Part shown: positions 32,860-45,270 of the stretch, piece after piece
How the letters are laid out: every line of letters begins with the position of its first letter
How positions within the stretch are numbered: the first letter of the stretch is position 1
NCBI GenBank assembly: GCA_029465975.1
Contig: CM055728.1
Location: 1,748,012 to 1,812,011 of the forward strand
Origin: Dallia pectoralis
Taxonomy: Eukaryota > Chordata > Actinopteri > Esociformes > Umbridae
Length of the DNA stretch: 64,000 bases
Direction: 5' to 3'
Program-made: the position numbers and the translations under genes
Notes under the pieces: model-generated
What the model was told of the DNA's origin: nothing
The model's database searches: none
Seen by the model: only the letters and a program-made list of their open reading frames with translations

Positions 32860-35567
32860 GCCATTAAGTACTCATTAAATCAGAAAAGGAGGTTTTCCTA
32901 TGAAATGAGATACCAAGACAGGACAGAGTTCATTTCTTGTTGACTAAGAGAGAAGAGAACATACCAGCAAAGCAGATCTTTTTTTGGATACTCTGACCAA
33001 GGAACACAGGAAGGACTTCAAGACTTTATTTGGGTAAGGCAATTATTCTTAAAAGTATACATTGATACTTTCTTGTTATAGTTCACTGTTAGTTCATCAG
33101 TGTAGACAAACAAATGCCAATATATTTTGTCTAATACTGCTTTTTTCTTACTTTCCATAGATTATTCGTAAAGTTTATTTCTACCAGTGATAATTCAAGC
33201 ATTCTAAAATGCCTCCTGCAAAGAAAGAGTAAGTTGTTCATTTTGATTACAATTGCATGTGTCTTTTGATGTAATATAATTCCCTGTGACTCAGATGAAG
33301 TTACATTCAAAATATTTGTATTACAGGTCAAGGTTGCCAGTCTGCTGCAAGTATTGCAGCAAGGTTTCAGATACACTGATCCTGCATCTGAAACAGAAGT
33401 GCATGAAGGGTGCATCCACAGCGGACATCATGGCAGTGAGAGGTGAAGCCAGACAAGCAGTGTATTCACACATTAGGAAGGGAATGGTTGTAGACTACAA
33501 CCTTCTGGAGGTCATGTTGGCTAACCCTCTAGATCGCTTGACGATAGTTCACTGGCTTGAGGAAACTGACCATGTGGTCACAAACAAGAAGTCTGTCCAA
33601 GAAATTGCCACCCAGTAAGTGTTTTATTTCAAACTTGTCTCATCTGGGAAACTTTGTATTTGAGTAAGAATAACCTGTTAAAAACCATCTGTTTTCTCTT
33701 CCAGGGAAGTGGCAGGACCCCAGGACCAACTGAACAACCACAACAACAACCACAACAAGAAGCAATTGAATCAGATAATTCTCATACCCAAGGAGAAACT
33801 GGGAAAAGGTAAGCATTTACATTCAAACTAAAACAATTATGTATTTGTTTTGCTATGGACAACATTACAGGTGAATAACATTTCTATTTATTTTACAGGC
33901 ATGCAACTTTCATCACTAAGAAAAAGACCCCTGCAGAGTGTACGACAGTCTTGAACGCTGCAAGGGTCAAATTTCTAGAGGTCTTTAGGAAGGCCAACGA
34001 GAGTCTCCCAATTTCTTCAGAGGAACAACGCTGGTACCTGTACTACCTGGAGGCTCTGTTCATCCTCAAACACATGCAGCGTCAGCTGTTGTTAGAAACA
34101 TGACGGTAAGTGAACATGTTTGTGATTTTCTCAGGAATCTTTCACATGTACTCATTTCTGCATTATGATTTAACAATGTTTTGCTGCTTATTTTGCAGGT
34201 TGAAGAGTGGTGCCGAAGGAAAGTGGAACATGGCAGTCATGGCAGAATGTCTGTGATTGGAATTAAGGAAAACAAAACTGGAGCTGTGGCAACCATTTGT
34301 TTGGATGAGGAGGAAGAGGCTGTAAGTACACATGTCACCAAATGCATATTGTATATCTAAGATTGTAGATCTTAAGCAACTGATATAACCAGCTTTCTCT
34401 TGGTTACAGTGGATGAATACATACTATAGACACATCAGGTCTGTGTTTTTGAAGAACTCCGACCGTGAAATTGATGAGGAATCGGAAAGATTCTTCATCA
34501 ACAGCAGTGGATTACCCATCATTAATCCATCGAATGACATAAGACTTTTTCAAAAAAGGTACGTTTTATATTGGTTAAAAAATATTCAATATTCAAGTAA
34601 ATATTTAGCATTTAATAATATCATAGAATTTGTGTCTAAAAACAATCAACATTTCAATATAATGTTTGTTTCACCAGAAACAAAGTGCAAAGCGTCAGTG
34701 GTCGGCAAGCTCGAAAAGACCTGAGATGAGTTCTTTCTCATCTGCTCATAAAGTACTTGTGGAAGAATATCTGACACATTCAGCAGCCGCAGAGAACACC
34801 AACTGTTGAAGACGACTGAAACTGATACATTGGGAAATGAAGTCATTTCTGACATCATCAACACAACTGGGTGAGTGTATATGTACATAAATAATGAACC
34901 ATACACAAGTTGTGTTGTAAATTTGGTCCTGTGCGATTAAATATGGTGCTCTGCTCTTAACTAAATGTTTGAACTTTTTTCATTTAGGGCTGAAACTTCC
35001 ACTACACATGATGACATCCCGGAGTCAGAAGCTCACCAAATGTTCGAAATAGCTTTCCTGTGACAGTTTCTGGAAAGCCACCATTGAAGAAAGCGAAAAA
35101 AGAGCTGGTCGGATCACATGATAAAGCATGTTACGACAAATGGAGAGGTCTCCAGCGGGACTTAAGGATCAAGGATGCTATTGGTAAGTCGATTTACATT
35201 ACTTAATGTGAAATGAACATGGTTTACATTCATTTACGATAACATGGCTATTTTTCTCAATTAAGTGTTGAAAATACATGTTTTCTTATGGACATTTTGT
35301 TCTTACTTTAAATCTACAGATCACTTCCCATGCAGACGGCCATCTGAGATGCAGGTGAAGAGATACATAGACTCACAAGATTGGTTGACCAACAAAATAC
35401 CCCTAAAGATGTTGTTTCTTCCTGAAACCCGCTGAGCAGACAATGGAAGCACTTTCGACAGCCCTGCCATTTTGAAACTGGTGAGGACACAGAATTGGAA
35501 AGGACTACTGGTCACTGACGACGTAAGAAAAGGAAAGACCGTCATGACAACCAGGGTATTCCAAAGA
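32860..35567 (+). pseudogene. SET/tyrosine-recombinase-like gene, copy F (multiple frameshifts)
   Basis: Exons are: 5' non-coding to about 33030, ATG at 33209 (to 33228), 33327-33614, 33705-33808 (104 nt against 111), 33899-34105 (207 against 208), 34199-34321, 34410-34558, 34678-34870 (193 against 195), 34988-35183 (196 against 197) and 35320-35567 (cut by the gap). Splice sites are conserved, but indels in at least four exons, and a further shift in the last exon ('gttgtttcttcctgaaacc'), break the frame. Exon 8 follows the copy D lineage; a one-base deletion lies just before the recombinase His-Gln position. Confidence 0.82.
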
Positions 35568-36067
35568 NNNNNNNNNNNNNNNNNNNNNNNNNNNNNNNNN
35601 NNNNNNNNNNNNNNNNNNNNNNNNNNNNNNNNNNNNNNNNNNNNNNNNNNNNNNNNNNNNNNNNNNNNNNNNNNNNNNNNNNNNNNNNNNNNNNNNNNNN
35701 NNNNNNNNNNNNNNNNNNNNNNNNNNNNNNNNNNNNNNNNNNNNNNNNNNNNNNNNNNNNNNNNNNNNNNNNNNNNNNNNNNNNNNNNNNNNNNNNNNNN
35801 NNNNNNNNNNNNNNNNNNNNNNNNNNNNNNNNNNNNNNNNNNNNNNNNNNNNNNNNNNNNNNNNNNNNNNNNNNNNNNNNNNNNNNNNNNNNNNNNNNNN
35901 NNNNNNNNNNNNNNNNNNNNNNNNNNNNNNNNNNNNNNNNNNNNNNNNNNNNNNNNNNNNNNNNNNNNNNNNNNNNNNNNNNNNNNNNNNNNNNNNNNNN
36001 NNNNNNNNNNNNNNNNNNNNNNNNNNNNNNNNNNNNNNNNNNNNNNNNNNNNNNNNNNNNNNNNNNN
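35568..36067. other. Assembly gap, 500 N
   Basis: Exactly 500 N, inside the SET exon of copy F on the left and R600 on the right. R600 should lie 5' of such a gene, not 3', so a rearrangement or misjoin is hidden here. Confidence 0.95.
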
Positions 36068-36255
36068 TCAAATGATTATTTACCCAAACACATATGCATG
36101 CATTTAAAAAGAGTTAGGGTTAGAATTTTTTTCTAAAGTTGTTCACTACCTTCTATGTAAATTAAATGTGCATTGATCACACCTGAGAAAATGAGTCATC
36201 AACAGGAATGTGAACTAAATGGCCCATTGAGTACAGAAAGTGGGAGGAGTCACAT
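36068..36255 (+). repeat. R600 fragment
   Basis: Matches the R600 stretch from 'tcaaatgattatttacccaa' to 'gggaggagtcaca', then ends in a T run. It is the last trace of the R600 family in the window. Confidence 0.85.
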
Positions 36256-36383
36256 TTTTTTTGCATTAGGCATAACCCACCGGCTCATTATTTTCATTGT
36301 GGACCTGCTCAAAAGACCTGACCCAACCCGTCGGGTCCCGTCAGGTTCGGGCCAAGATCTTCAGTTCTAACACAGACTATATA
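36256..36383 (+). other. Short non-coding stretch with 'cccgtcgggtcccgtc' motif
   Basis: It contains 'gacccaacccgtcgggtccc', a motif type found in fish dispersed repeats. No gene is seen. It ends in 'actatata' directly before the Tc1 terminal repeat, consistent with a TA target. Confidence 0.4.
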
Positions 36384-36872
36384 CACTCACCTAAAGGATT
36401 ATTAGGAACACCAAACTAATACTGTGTTCGACCCCCTTTCGCCTTCAGAACTGCCTTAATTCTACGTGGCATTGAATCAACAAGGTGCCGAAAGCATTCT
36501 TTAGAAATGTTGTCCCATATTGATAGTATAGGATCTTGCAGTTGATGGAGATTTGTGGGATGCAAATGCAGGGCACGAAGCTCCTGTTCCACCACATCCC
36601 AAAGATGCTCTATTGGGTTGAGATCTGGTGACTGTGGGGGCCATTTCAGTACAGTGAACTCATTGTCATGTTCAAGAAACCAATTTGAAATGATTCGAGC
36701 TTTGTGACATGGTGCATTATCCTGCTGGAAGTAGCCATCAGAGGATGGGTACATGGTGGTCATAAAGGGATGGACATGGTCAGAAACAATGCTCAGGTAG
36801 GCCGTGGCATTTAAACGATGCTCAATTGGCACTAAGGGGCCTAAAGTGTTCCAAGAAAACATCCCCCACACC
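36384..36872 (-). pseudogene. Tc1-like transposon, 3' part with transposase C-terminus
   Basis: The terminal repeat starts 'cactcacctaaaggatta' at 36384 after TATA. The minus strand encodes about 150 residues (36416-36871) of a Tc1-like transposase with the second Asp in QQDNAPCH and the Glu in SPDLNPIEHLWD (DDE catalytic triad), ending KAKGG. The first third of the protein is missing. The coding sequence breaks at 36872, where another element is inserted, and resumes at 46108 for a short distance. Confidence 0.88.
36865..36872 (+). repeat. 8-bp target-site duplication, left copy
   Basis: 'cccacacc' here recurs at 46108-46115. The Tc1 sequence is continuous when one copy and everything between are removed. 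Eight bp is the hAT duplication length. Confidence 0.75.
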
Positions 36873-36919
36873 CAGGGCCGGATTAACCATTAGGGCAACT
36901 GGGCACTTGCCCAGGGGCC

Positions 36920-38095
36920 CATAACATCTAAGGGGCACTGGGCACAACTATATTTGCTTAATCTCAGACCGAGGTAAAGTTGGTTGGATGTTCGATATTG
37001 GATATTCAACGGATAGTCGGAGGCCGAGATCAGGGCCGGTTTTCCCGCAAGCAGCCTCACTACACCGCGGTGATCGACCGAGAGAAACCTCTGTGTGCTT
37101 ATAGTTAGGGACCGTCTCTAAAGTACAAGTCTCAACGTTATTAATTCAAACCACTTTCAGATTGTTTTATAGAGGACACCCACATTTTGCACAGCTTTGT
37201 TTTTTTAAGGAAATGGTGTAAGAGACGTTTAATAAACATTTAAAAATTGGAAAAATCTATCTTTTTTGGTGAAATCACTTGGAAACCTTAATTTACTTTC
37301 GTATTGTCTACAAAGGTCTTTCACATGTTGCACAGAATTTGGTTTTTCAAAATAAAACATTTTAAGTTTTTAAAATACATTAAAATACTGGAAATCTCAA
37401 TAGGTCTTTTTGTGCAGTGACCTATTAACAAATTTGAGGTGCATATATGTGCATATACAGGCCACTTAGGTCTCCTGTATTGCTTCTTTATATCCACATA
37501 TAAGACCTATATATACATAAAAGATGTCTCCAATCGCAGCTGTACTGTAAGAACCTTGGGTTCCTGGTGAAGTCTGGTGAAGTATTGCGCTCTTACTCGT
37601 TGTATTACGGTAACAGATGATTTCTCTTGTGTTTGTGTATTAAGTGTATTACGTCTTTGACGTAGTGACGTAGTCGACTGTACAGCAGCTGAAGATCTGT
37701 GAGCACGTTTGAGTTGTAAGTTCCGAATGATTCTGAAAATAAAGACACGAGAGAAGATAAACTCTAGACGTTTTCGTTTATTTCCAATTCACGCATTTAC
37801 AATTCACGCATTTACCGTTGAGCGCAACATAAGTTCAACACTGTCTTATTATGTTTGTCTTCTCTAGATCATGCTACATTGAAGAAATGGCCGGCAGCCA
37901 GCCGAGGGCAGATAGGCACATATATCAATTCGAAGCTCACGCAGTTGAGAGGATCAAAATCGTTTTTTTTATGTTCAGTTTTTTGTCTTGTTTTTGTTCT
38001 ATTTGATTGTTCTTAAGTAAATAAATAATGTACATTTCTACATTTTGGGCTTTTATTTATGTTGCATAGTAGCTATGGATTTTAATAATTTAACT
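36920..38095 (+). other. Non-coding AT-rich interior
   Basis: No supported gene. A second hAT-end-like word, 'cagggccggttttcccgc', occurs near 37033, suggesting a nested or older element end. Confidence 0.4.
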
Positions 38096-38400
38096 AACAT
38101 ATGTGCATATATGCACCTATATGTATAGGTGCATATATGTTAGGTGCATATAGGTGCATACATGTTAGGTGCATATATGTTAGGTGCATATAGGTGCATA
38201 CATGTTAGGTGCATATATGTTAGGTGCATATATGTTAGGTGCATATATGTTAGGTGCATATAGGTGCATATATGTTAGGTGCATATATGTTAGGTGCATA
38301 TAGGTGCATATATGTTAGGTGCATATATGTTAGGTGCATATAGGTGCATATATGCACCTAACATATAGGTGCATATATGCACATATATGTACATATAATA
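38096..38400 (+). repeat. Minisatellite 'taggtgcatatatgt' / 'taggtgcata'
   Basis: Alternating 15-bp and 10-bp units fill the block. It starts and ends with near-palindromic 'gcatatatgcacctatatg' and 'gcacctaacatataggtgc' sequences, so the array can fold on itself. Confidence 0.9.
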
Positions 38401-38489
38401 TAGGAAAACGGCCAATTTTATATATGTCACATATATTAAAAACATATATCAGAACCTATATTAAAAAATATAGGTTTATACAGGTTCTT

Positions 38490-39365
38490 TCCATGTGGGT
38501 CAGTCTGTAGTATCCACACTACATCAGTCTGTAGTATCCACACTACATCAGTCTGTAGTATCCACACTACATCAGTCTGTAGTATCCACACTACATCAGT
38601 CTGTAGTATCCACACTACATCATTCTGTAGTATCCACACTGCATCAGTCTGTAGTATCCACACTACATCAGTCTGTAGAATCCACACTACATCAGTCTGT
38701 AGTATCCACACTACATCAGTCTGTAGTACCCACACTACATCAGTCTGTAGTACCCACACTACATCAGTCTGTAGTACCCACACTACATCAGTCTGTAGTA
38801 CCCACACTACATCAGTCTGTAGTACCCACACTACATCAGTCTGTAGTACCCACACTACATCAGCCTGTAGTATCCACACTACATCAGTCTGTAGTACCCA
38901 CACTACATCAGTCTGTAGTACCCACACTACATCAGCCTGTAGTATCCACACTACATCAGTCTGTAGTATCCACACTACATCAGTCTGTAGTACCCACACT
39001 ACATCAGTCTGTAGTAGGCTATCCCCACTACATTAGTCTGTAGTATCCACACTACATCAGTCTGTAGTATCCACACTACATCAGTCTGTAGTATCCACAC
39101 TACATCTGTCTGTAGTATCCACACTACATCAGTCTGTAGTATCCACACTACATCAGTCTGTAGTATCCACACTACATCAGTCTGTAGTATCCACACTACA
39201 TCAGTCTGTAGTATCCACACTACATCAGTCTGTAGTATCCACACTACATCAGTCTGTAGTATCCACACTACATCAGTATGTAGTATCCACACTACATCAG
39301 TCTGTAGTATCCACACTACTGTAGTACCCACACTACATCAGTCTGTAGTATCCACACTACATCTT
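38490..39365 (+). repeat. 24-bp minisatellite, about 36 units
   Basis: The unit 'cagtctgtagtatccacact' + 'acat' is 24 bp, a multiple of three. Both strands therefore stay open, reading VVSTLHQS-like on plus and WILQTDVV-like on minus. Two variants (tatcc, tacccc-type 'taccc') cluster regionally, and one irregular unit lies at 39015-39035. There are no spacers and no flanking gene. Confidence 0.92.
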
Positions 39366-39384
39366 TCACTACATTTTTGTGATA

Positions 39385-39540
39385 TTACCACTGGTTCTTA
39401 TGCAACGAACCCAGTGATATTACCACTGGTTCCTATGCAATAAACCCAGTGATATTAACACCGGTTCTAAAGCAATAAACCCAGTGATATTACCACTGGT
39501 TCTTATGCAATTAACACAGTGATATTAACATGGGTTTTTA
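39385..39540 (+). repeat. ~40-bp minisatellite, four units
   Basis: Units contain 'cagtgatattaccactggtt' and 'atgcaat-aaccca', and each holds a short hairpin (ccagtg/cactgg). Confidence 0.85.
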
Positions 39541-40050
39541 TGGTTTCATTCCACTGAGGGCCTAGAATACACATGTTTTATTCCACTGAGGGCCTAGTGT
39601 ATGCAGGTTTTATTCCACTGAGGGCCTAGTGTATGCAGGTTTGATTCCACTGAGGGCCTAGTGTATGCAGGTTTTATTCCACTAAGGGCCTAGTGTATGC
39701 AGGTTTTATTCCACTGAGGGCCTAGTGTATGCAGGTTTGATTCCACTGAGGGCCTAGTGTATGCAGGTTTTATTCCACTGAGGGCCTAGTGTATGCAGGT
39801 TTGATTCCACTGAGGGCCTAGTGTATGCAGGTTTGATTCCACTGAGGACCTAGTGTATGCAGGTTTTATTCCACTGAGGGCCTAGTGTATGCAGGTTTGA
39901 TTCCACTGAGGGCCTAGTGTATGCAGGTTTTATTCCACTGAGGGCCTAGTGTATGCAGGTTTGATTCCACTAAGGGCCTAGTGTATGCAGGTTTTATTCC
40001 ACTAAGGGCCTAGTGTATGCAGGTTTTATTCCACTGAGGGCATAGTGTAC
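39541..40050 (+). repeat. 32-bp minisatellite, about 16 units
   Basis: The unit is 'gcaggttttattccactgag' + 'ggcctagtgtat'. Units with 'ttttatt' and 'tttgatt' alternate, a hint of a 64-bp higher-order repeat. Confidence 0.92.
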
Positions 40051-40166
40051 GGGCAGATTCACTGATTTCTAGCACATACCACCTTAAATTACGTCATATT
40101 CCCCGCCATGTCCGATTGAGAAGGACGTTTTGCATAGGTTACAAAAAGCCCTCTCGGTATCCCCCT

Positions 40167-41677
40167 CAGGGGCGATTCTAGGGTCAGAGCTTTAGGGGTG
40201 CTGAGCACCCAATGAGCCCCACTGCCACCACCCACCCACTTTTCACACAAAAACAAAAATGTCTATTGAAAAATAACAATCATTTGAACATTGGTTAAAT
40301 TTACTCAAAAATCCCGATTTTTTTTAAATCCTTTCAGAGCACCAGCTTTTTGTGAGAGTTCACACAACATATTTCTTAACATTAGCTACTGCATGTGGAA
40401 TTTTACAATTAAAATGTTGAAGTTTAGCTGAAAATAAAAGTTTAAAAAATATTTCAAACGGATGAGACAGCTGGTATGGGGAATTGAACCTGGGTCCGTT
40501 GGGTCCACAGCCAAGAGATGTAAACCACTACTCCAAAGAGGGATATTGCAATCAGAAAAAAAACAGGTGATGACTGCGTTTGTGGCGGGTGGTGGGCCAG
40601 CCGTCCTGGAGTACCGGCCGTTCTGTAATTCTCTAGTTCACACAGATGGCACTGGCACCCACTACACAGGTACGCACTACACAGGTACGCAGTTTATTTG
40701 TCGCGCTGCTGTTTTTCTTTCACGCTCTAACAGTTAATTAACAGAACTGCATGCGTCTTTCAGAAGAACATTATAACCGGCGTTACTTCTCTTATTATAA
40801 ACACTTATTAGGTGTACCATGGTGATTCAGGATACTGATCTCCAGTACTCACCGATATGGTAAAAGGTGTGACACAGCTTTGGAGCAACTAAGTTTATTG
40901 ACAACACTAGATAACGGGTTCTCACTCTGCGTGTGTTTCACGCTGGATGCGGTTCGGGCTGAGCGGTGCAGGTAGAGGACAAGAGGAGAGGATGACACCA
41001 TTTGCTAAGCGCGGGGGTGTTTTTCATCCTTAAAACATACATTTTAAATTACATAGATTTTACCAGTGTGTCTGGTATGCACGTGCGTGGCTGCGTGCGC
41101 TGTCATGACAACGAAAAAGTTTTCAGCAGTTCAACTGAGGGGTGGGTGTGGCAACAGTAGCGTGCTGAACTGTCAAGTGATGTTCGTTTGGCTGCCTGGG
41201 CTCGAGGATATATTATAGAGCGACCAACTTTTGAGCGGGCATTGATTACGCGTGACACGGTCTCACTTCGCGGGACGCATGAATTGGACTTCAAACGCTG
41301 TGCGCGCACGCGCTACGCGGGACGGGTGGTCATTCTAGTGTCGCCGCCGCTGTGGAGTAGCACAGGACCTGGGTGACTCGTCCATAGTCATAAACGGAGA
41401 GAAGTAACGCCGGTTATAATGTTCTTAGACGCATGCAGTTCTGTTTATTAACTGCTAGAGCGTGAAAGAAAAACAGCAGCGCGACAAATAAACTGCGTAC
41501 CTGTGTAGTGCGTACCTGAGTATTGGGTGCCAATGCTATGTGTGTGATCTAGAGAATTAGAGAATTGTTATTTTTCAATAGACATTTTTGTTTTTGTGTG
41601 AAAAGTGGGTGGGTGGTGGCAGTGAGGCTCATTGGGTGCTCAGCACCCCTAAAGCTCTGACCCTAGAATCGCCCCTG
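40167..41677. mobile_element. Foldback hAT-like element with long terminal inverted repeats
   Basis: The left end 'caggggcgattctagggtc' (40167) and right end 'gaccctagaatcgcccctg' (41677) are inverted, with 114-bp arms at 40167-40280 and 41564-41677. The inversion continues after a ~345-bp interruption in the left arm (40281-40625): 40626-40790 mirrors 41398-41563 ('gaacattataaccggcgtta' against 'taacgccggttataatgttc'). A ~600-bp loop remains. I see no transposase. The flanks do not show a clear 8-bp duplication. Confidence 0.75.
40470..40550 (-). other. tRNA-like (SINE-like) segment inside the foldback left arm
   Basis: The minus strand reads 'gagtagtggtttacatctct' then 'acccaggttcaattcccc', a Pol III A-box-like and B-box (GGTTCAATTCC) pair. 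It lies in the 345 bp present in the left arm but absent from the right, so it was probably inserted later. Confidence 0.45.
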
Positions 41678-44600
41678 CCCATACCTGTACTGTTGATCAC
41701 CATCTTCTCTTAAAGTTGAAAAATTTTAAAACGTCAAGAAGAACTAGGGATGTAACATGGATGAATTAAACCTCCTCCCCAACACTTCGAGGTTTGAACG
41801 TCGCGCTTGTCCATCCATTCCTGCTCAGGCCAGAGCGCAAATCCATGAAGCTGGAAAGGAGCGGTAGTCCCATGGAATTTCTCACTAACATTATAGCTAA
41901 CTTCCCGCTTGAGGGCCGTGAACCAGCTTCTGTTGTTTACCGATCACACAGCCTCTGTGTAAACGTAGTGTTCAATATAAAACTGACATTGGTCAGTAGC
42001 CAATCTGTGTGTTAGAGGCGTGGTTTTGTGAAGGGGCAATTAGACGGAATCCGTTCACATGTAAGTTTAAAATATTCTAACTGGTCACCCAGCGTGAGTC
42101 TTTCTAGGCCACCGTTATTTAGAACCTGACACTTTAATGTTTCCATGGTGACGCGTCATTGCTTGTCACGTGACACAGCGCAACCACAACACAGCGCTGA
42201 ATGAATGATGATCTGCTTTTATGTCATTTTTCGTTTTTTATTCAAAATATTCACAAATGTCGTAGCTATAACATGAAACACTGATATTCCGATTATCAAA
42301 TATGTGCAAGTGGATGAAACACCTTTATAACGATCGTGTTAGTTGAGCTGTATGTGCGCCATGTTAGTTTACAACTTCTCACGAAATACATGAAAGTAAG
42401 TGGCCGGTGAACTGGGAGAAGTATAGGGTAACTTGGACAAGAAGAAACTGTGTCAAGAATTTGTTCAAGTTACTGATCGGCGCATGCATTGGGGTCATTT
42501 TAGAATCAGTAATAGTTTTTTTGTTTATTTTGTTTAAGTTACTTTTTTGGACAATGTACATTGTTTCTTTCTGTGTCTGAACTGAATTGCATGTTTTATT
42601 TTGTGCAAATATACCTTCAACATTTCTTGGTTCGCAATGTTTCAGAACATTAACCAATTATAATTTTTAGGTTATATTTATAGTATTATATATTGGCCAT
42701 ACAAATATAGCCCCCCCAATAAAATACCAAAAAAACCTCGATAATGAGGAGGTACAGGAGGGCGCAAAGACGTCGTTCTGGACGAGGATGCGGAGCTTCT
42801 TTAAAAGGAAGCCGAGCGCCCAAGTCCAGAATGGCTGAATGTGTCTGTGTGTCAGTGTGTGTGTCAGTGTGTGTGTGGCGGGAGGGGGTCATTCTGTTGA
42901 CATCTAAACATTGAAATAAGCAGTTTGGTATGACGATATTAACAAATAATTTTACATGTTTGCAGAAACGAGTTAGTCTGCGTTTAAAACGAATGAATGT
43001 CCGATAACTTGCAAGCAGACAATTCAGAAGTTGTGTTCGAGTTACAGAGCTCGCAAATAATCGTTAACGTTAGAAAGACTATACATTTACAATAATAATA
43101 TAGAGGAGTGCAATATATTTATATTTTATCGTTTATTATTCACTCTTAACATTTCAAGTGCACACATTCGTTCTGACTGGCTACTCAGACTAACAAGGGG
43201 GAGGCTCCAATTCATGAGGGATCCGTGGATAGTAGTTACACAGCAGCAGTATAAACACATCAACGTGCTCTGCTTCACCCTATATATAGGTGTGAATGAC
43301 ATAAATTAACAATTACACGTTAGGAGTAGAAATGTATGAGGGTTTGAAGACACATTTAAACGGAATATTAGAGATAATTAACGAATTGTGTGCGAGGTGT
43401 GAAGGTGAATGTCTTATTGTGAAACGTTGAGCTGTATGTTTTAATTCCCGTGGTTCAAACGGTCATCACCTGTTACCATTCGGGTTTTGGTTTGTGAATA
43501 TGTTATTTGTGTCAGAGAACGTCTGATCCACGTGTAGCCGGGTCGTACCGAGTGGTGTGAGGGGGAGGATAATTTAGTCATGTTAAAATATTGGTGGGGA
43601 CATGTCCCCAGCGTCCCCCCCTAAACCTACGCCCTTGATATGCATTATCATGCAATCATTGTCATTAATATAATAGTGACCGTTCGCAAAGACCAGCCTT
43701 TTTTAGTTACTGTGTGACAAGCCAGGCGGCACATCTTGTTCTCACTCACACAGTGAAAAAAACATCGCGGGGCAAAGACTAGACGTTACACTGAGAGTGA
43801 CTTTCAACGTTTCAAAAAGTCACGTTTTAATTTGATATAGCAATCACATTTATTCTATATTTAACTTGTGAACGACCGACCTGCTGCAGCACGTAGGCTA
43901 TCAGATGATGGCTGTTTGCGCCTTATTAGAATATACGCATCAACCAATCAATCGCCTCCACTCTTCACTTCATTCTAGACTGAACTTGAGACGGTTTTGC
44001 ACAGCGCACTTGCGCTCCGACCCTGAGGTGTGGGGTCATAAAGTGACAGAAGCTGCTAATAAAGCTGCTGTCGCCATTGTCAATAATGTTAATCAAACAT
44101 CAGAAAGAAAGTAATTTACTGCCATTGACTGAATCACATTTGTAAAATAAATAAGAATGAATGTTGGATTTATAGTGAAAACTATGTATTGTATATTTGA
44201 TTACTTTATACAATATAATATTATTCAGTGCTTTAAGTTTTTCAAGTAGGTCGATTTCTTATGTGCCTTTGTTCTATTGTTATTTGTGACTCTTGTCATC
44301 AGTAAGCTTGAGATTATTTTCTTAAGATACTATACTTTTTTGTGATATTGAAATTGGTCACAAGAATGATAAAATTTTAGTGGTCAAATGATAAAAATCG
44401 TATTAATATAACAAATAAAAAGTAATATAACTTGACTGTGAAGTATATCACATATAGATAAAATGACTCGTATATTGATATATAATTTAGCTCATTGCCC
44501 ACCCCTATATTCGCTATTAGCAAGCCATGTTGACAGGTTAGTGTTCATCTAACAGCTTATGAGTAAAAATGTGTTTCATGCTTATCCTGACCAGATCACC

Positions 44601-45270
44601 AGAAAGATGAAACATCGACTTCATCTGCTGCTGGAGATAATGAGACTGTGCAAGGAGATACCGTTTCTGAATTCTGAATGATTCTAGATTATATTTATGT
44701 AAAACATAACCTTAAGACAACTTTATCCGAATGTAAATGTTGCAATCAAATGTTCTTAACACTGCCTGTCTCTAATTGTGAGGATGAGTGGTCTTAAACG
44801 AGTAAACAATGTTTCAAGAACCACAATGTCACAGAGAAGACTTACTGCACTTTCTTTGCTGGCCATAGAACAAGAAGTTGTTGAAATGTTTTTTGATGAT
44901 GTTGTGCACCAGTTTGCATATTTGAAGTCTAGAAGCAAGGCCACTTAGTAATCTGCTATAATTAAAACAATGAATCTTTGATAGCATTAAATGTTTTGAG
45001 TTTACACAATTTAAGTCAAGGAGTCCAGTGTGTAAGGGTCACCTGTTAAGCAATGGAAAATATTTAAAAGTTAATAGACGTGCATAAGCCTAATTTGAAA
45101 TGTTGTGTAGACTATGAGTTTTTCCTCTATAGTGTTGTGTTGTTACCCTTTAAAGCAAAGATAGGCCAATTAGGCCTAATAATAAAATATTTGTGTGTTT
45201 ATGAGTTCAGTTTTAAAGAGGCCAGTTCTAAGGCCAAATGGTTAAAACAAAATTGTACTGTACTATTCTT
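41678..45270 (+). other. Non-coding stretch
   Basis: No convincing gene. Noted features: a TG-rich microsatellite at 42838-42885; a hAT-like end 'aaacctacgcccttg' ending about 43638, preceded by 'ggggacatgtcccc'; and a possible terminal exon at 44596-44679 (after 'cctgaccag', reading HQKDETSTSSAAGDNETVQG then a stop) with no partner exons found. Small open frames elsewhere lack composition or motif support. Confidence 0.35.

Noticed and set aside
38490..39365. CRISPR-like array
   Set aside because: The units are directly adjacent with no unique spacers, the host is a vertebrate, and there are no cas genes. It is a minisatellite.
40167..41677. Autonomous hAT transposon
   Set aside because: No reading frame with hAT dimerisation or DDE motifs. 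The interior is inverted arms plus a small non-coding loop.
43905..44114. Small 69-residue open frame as a gene
   Set aside because: No recognisable domain, no splice partners, and composition like the surrounding DNA. Left as non-coding.
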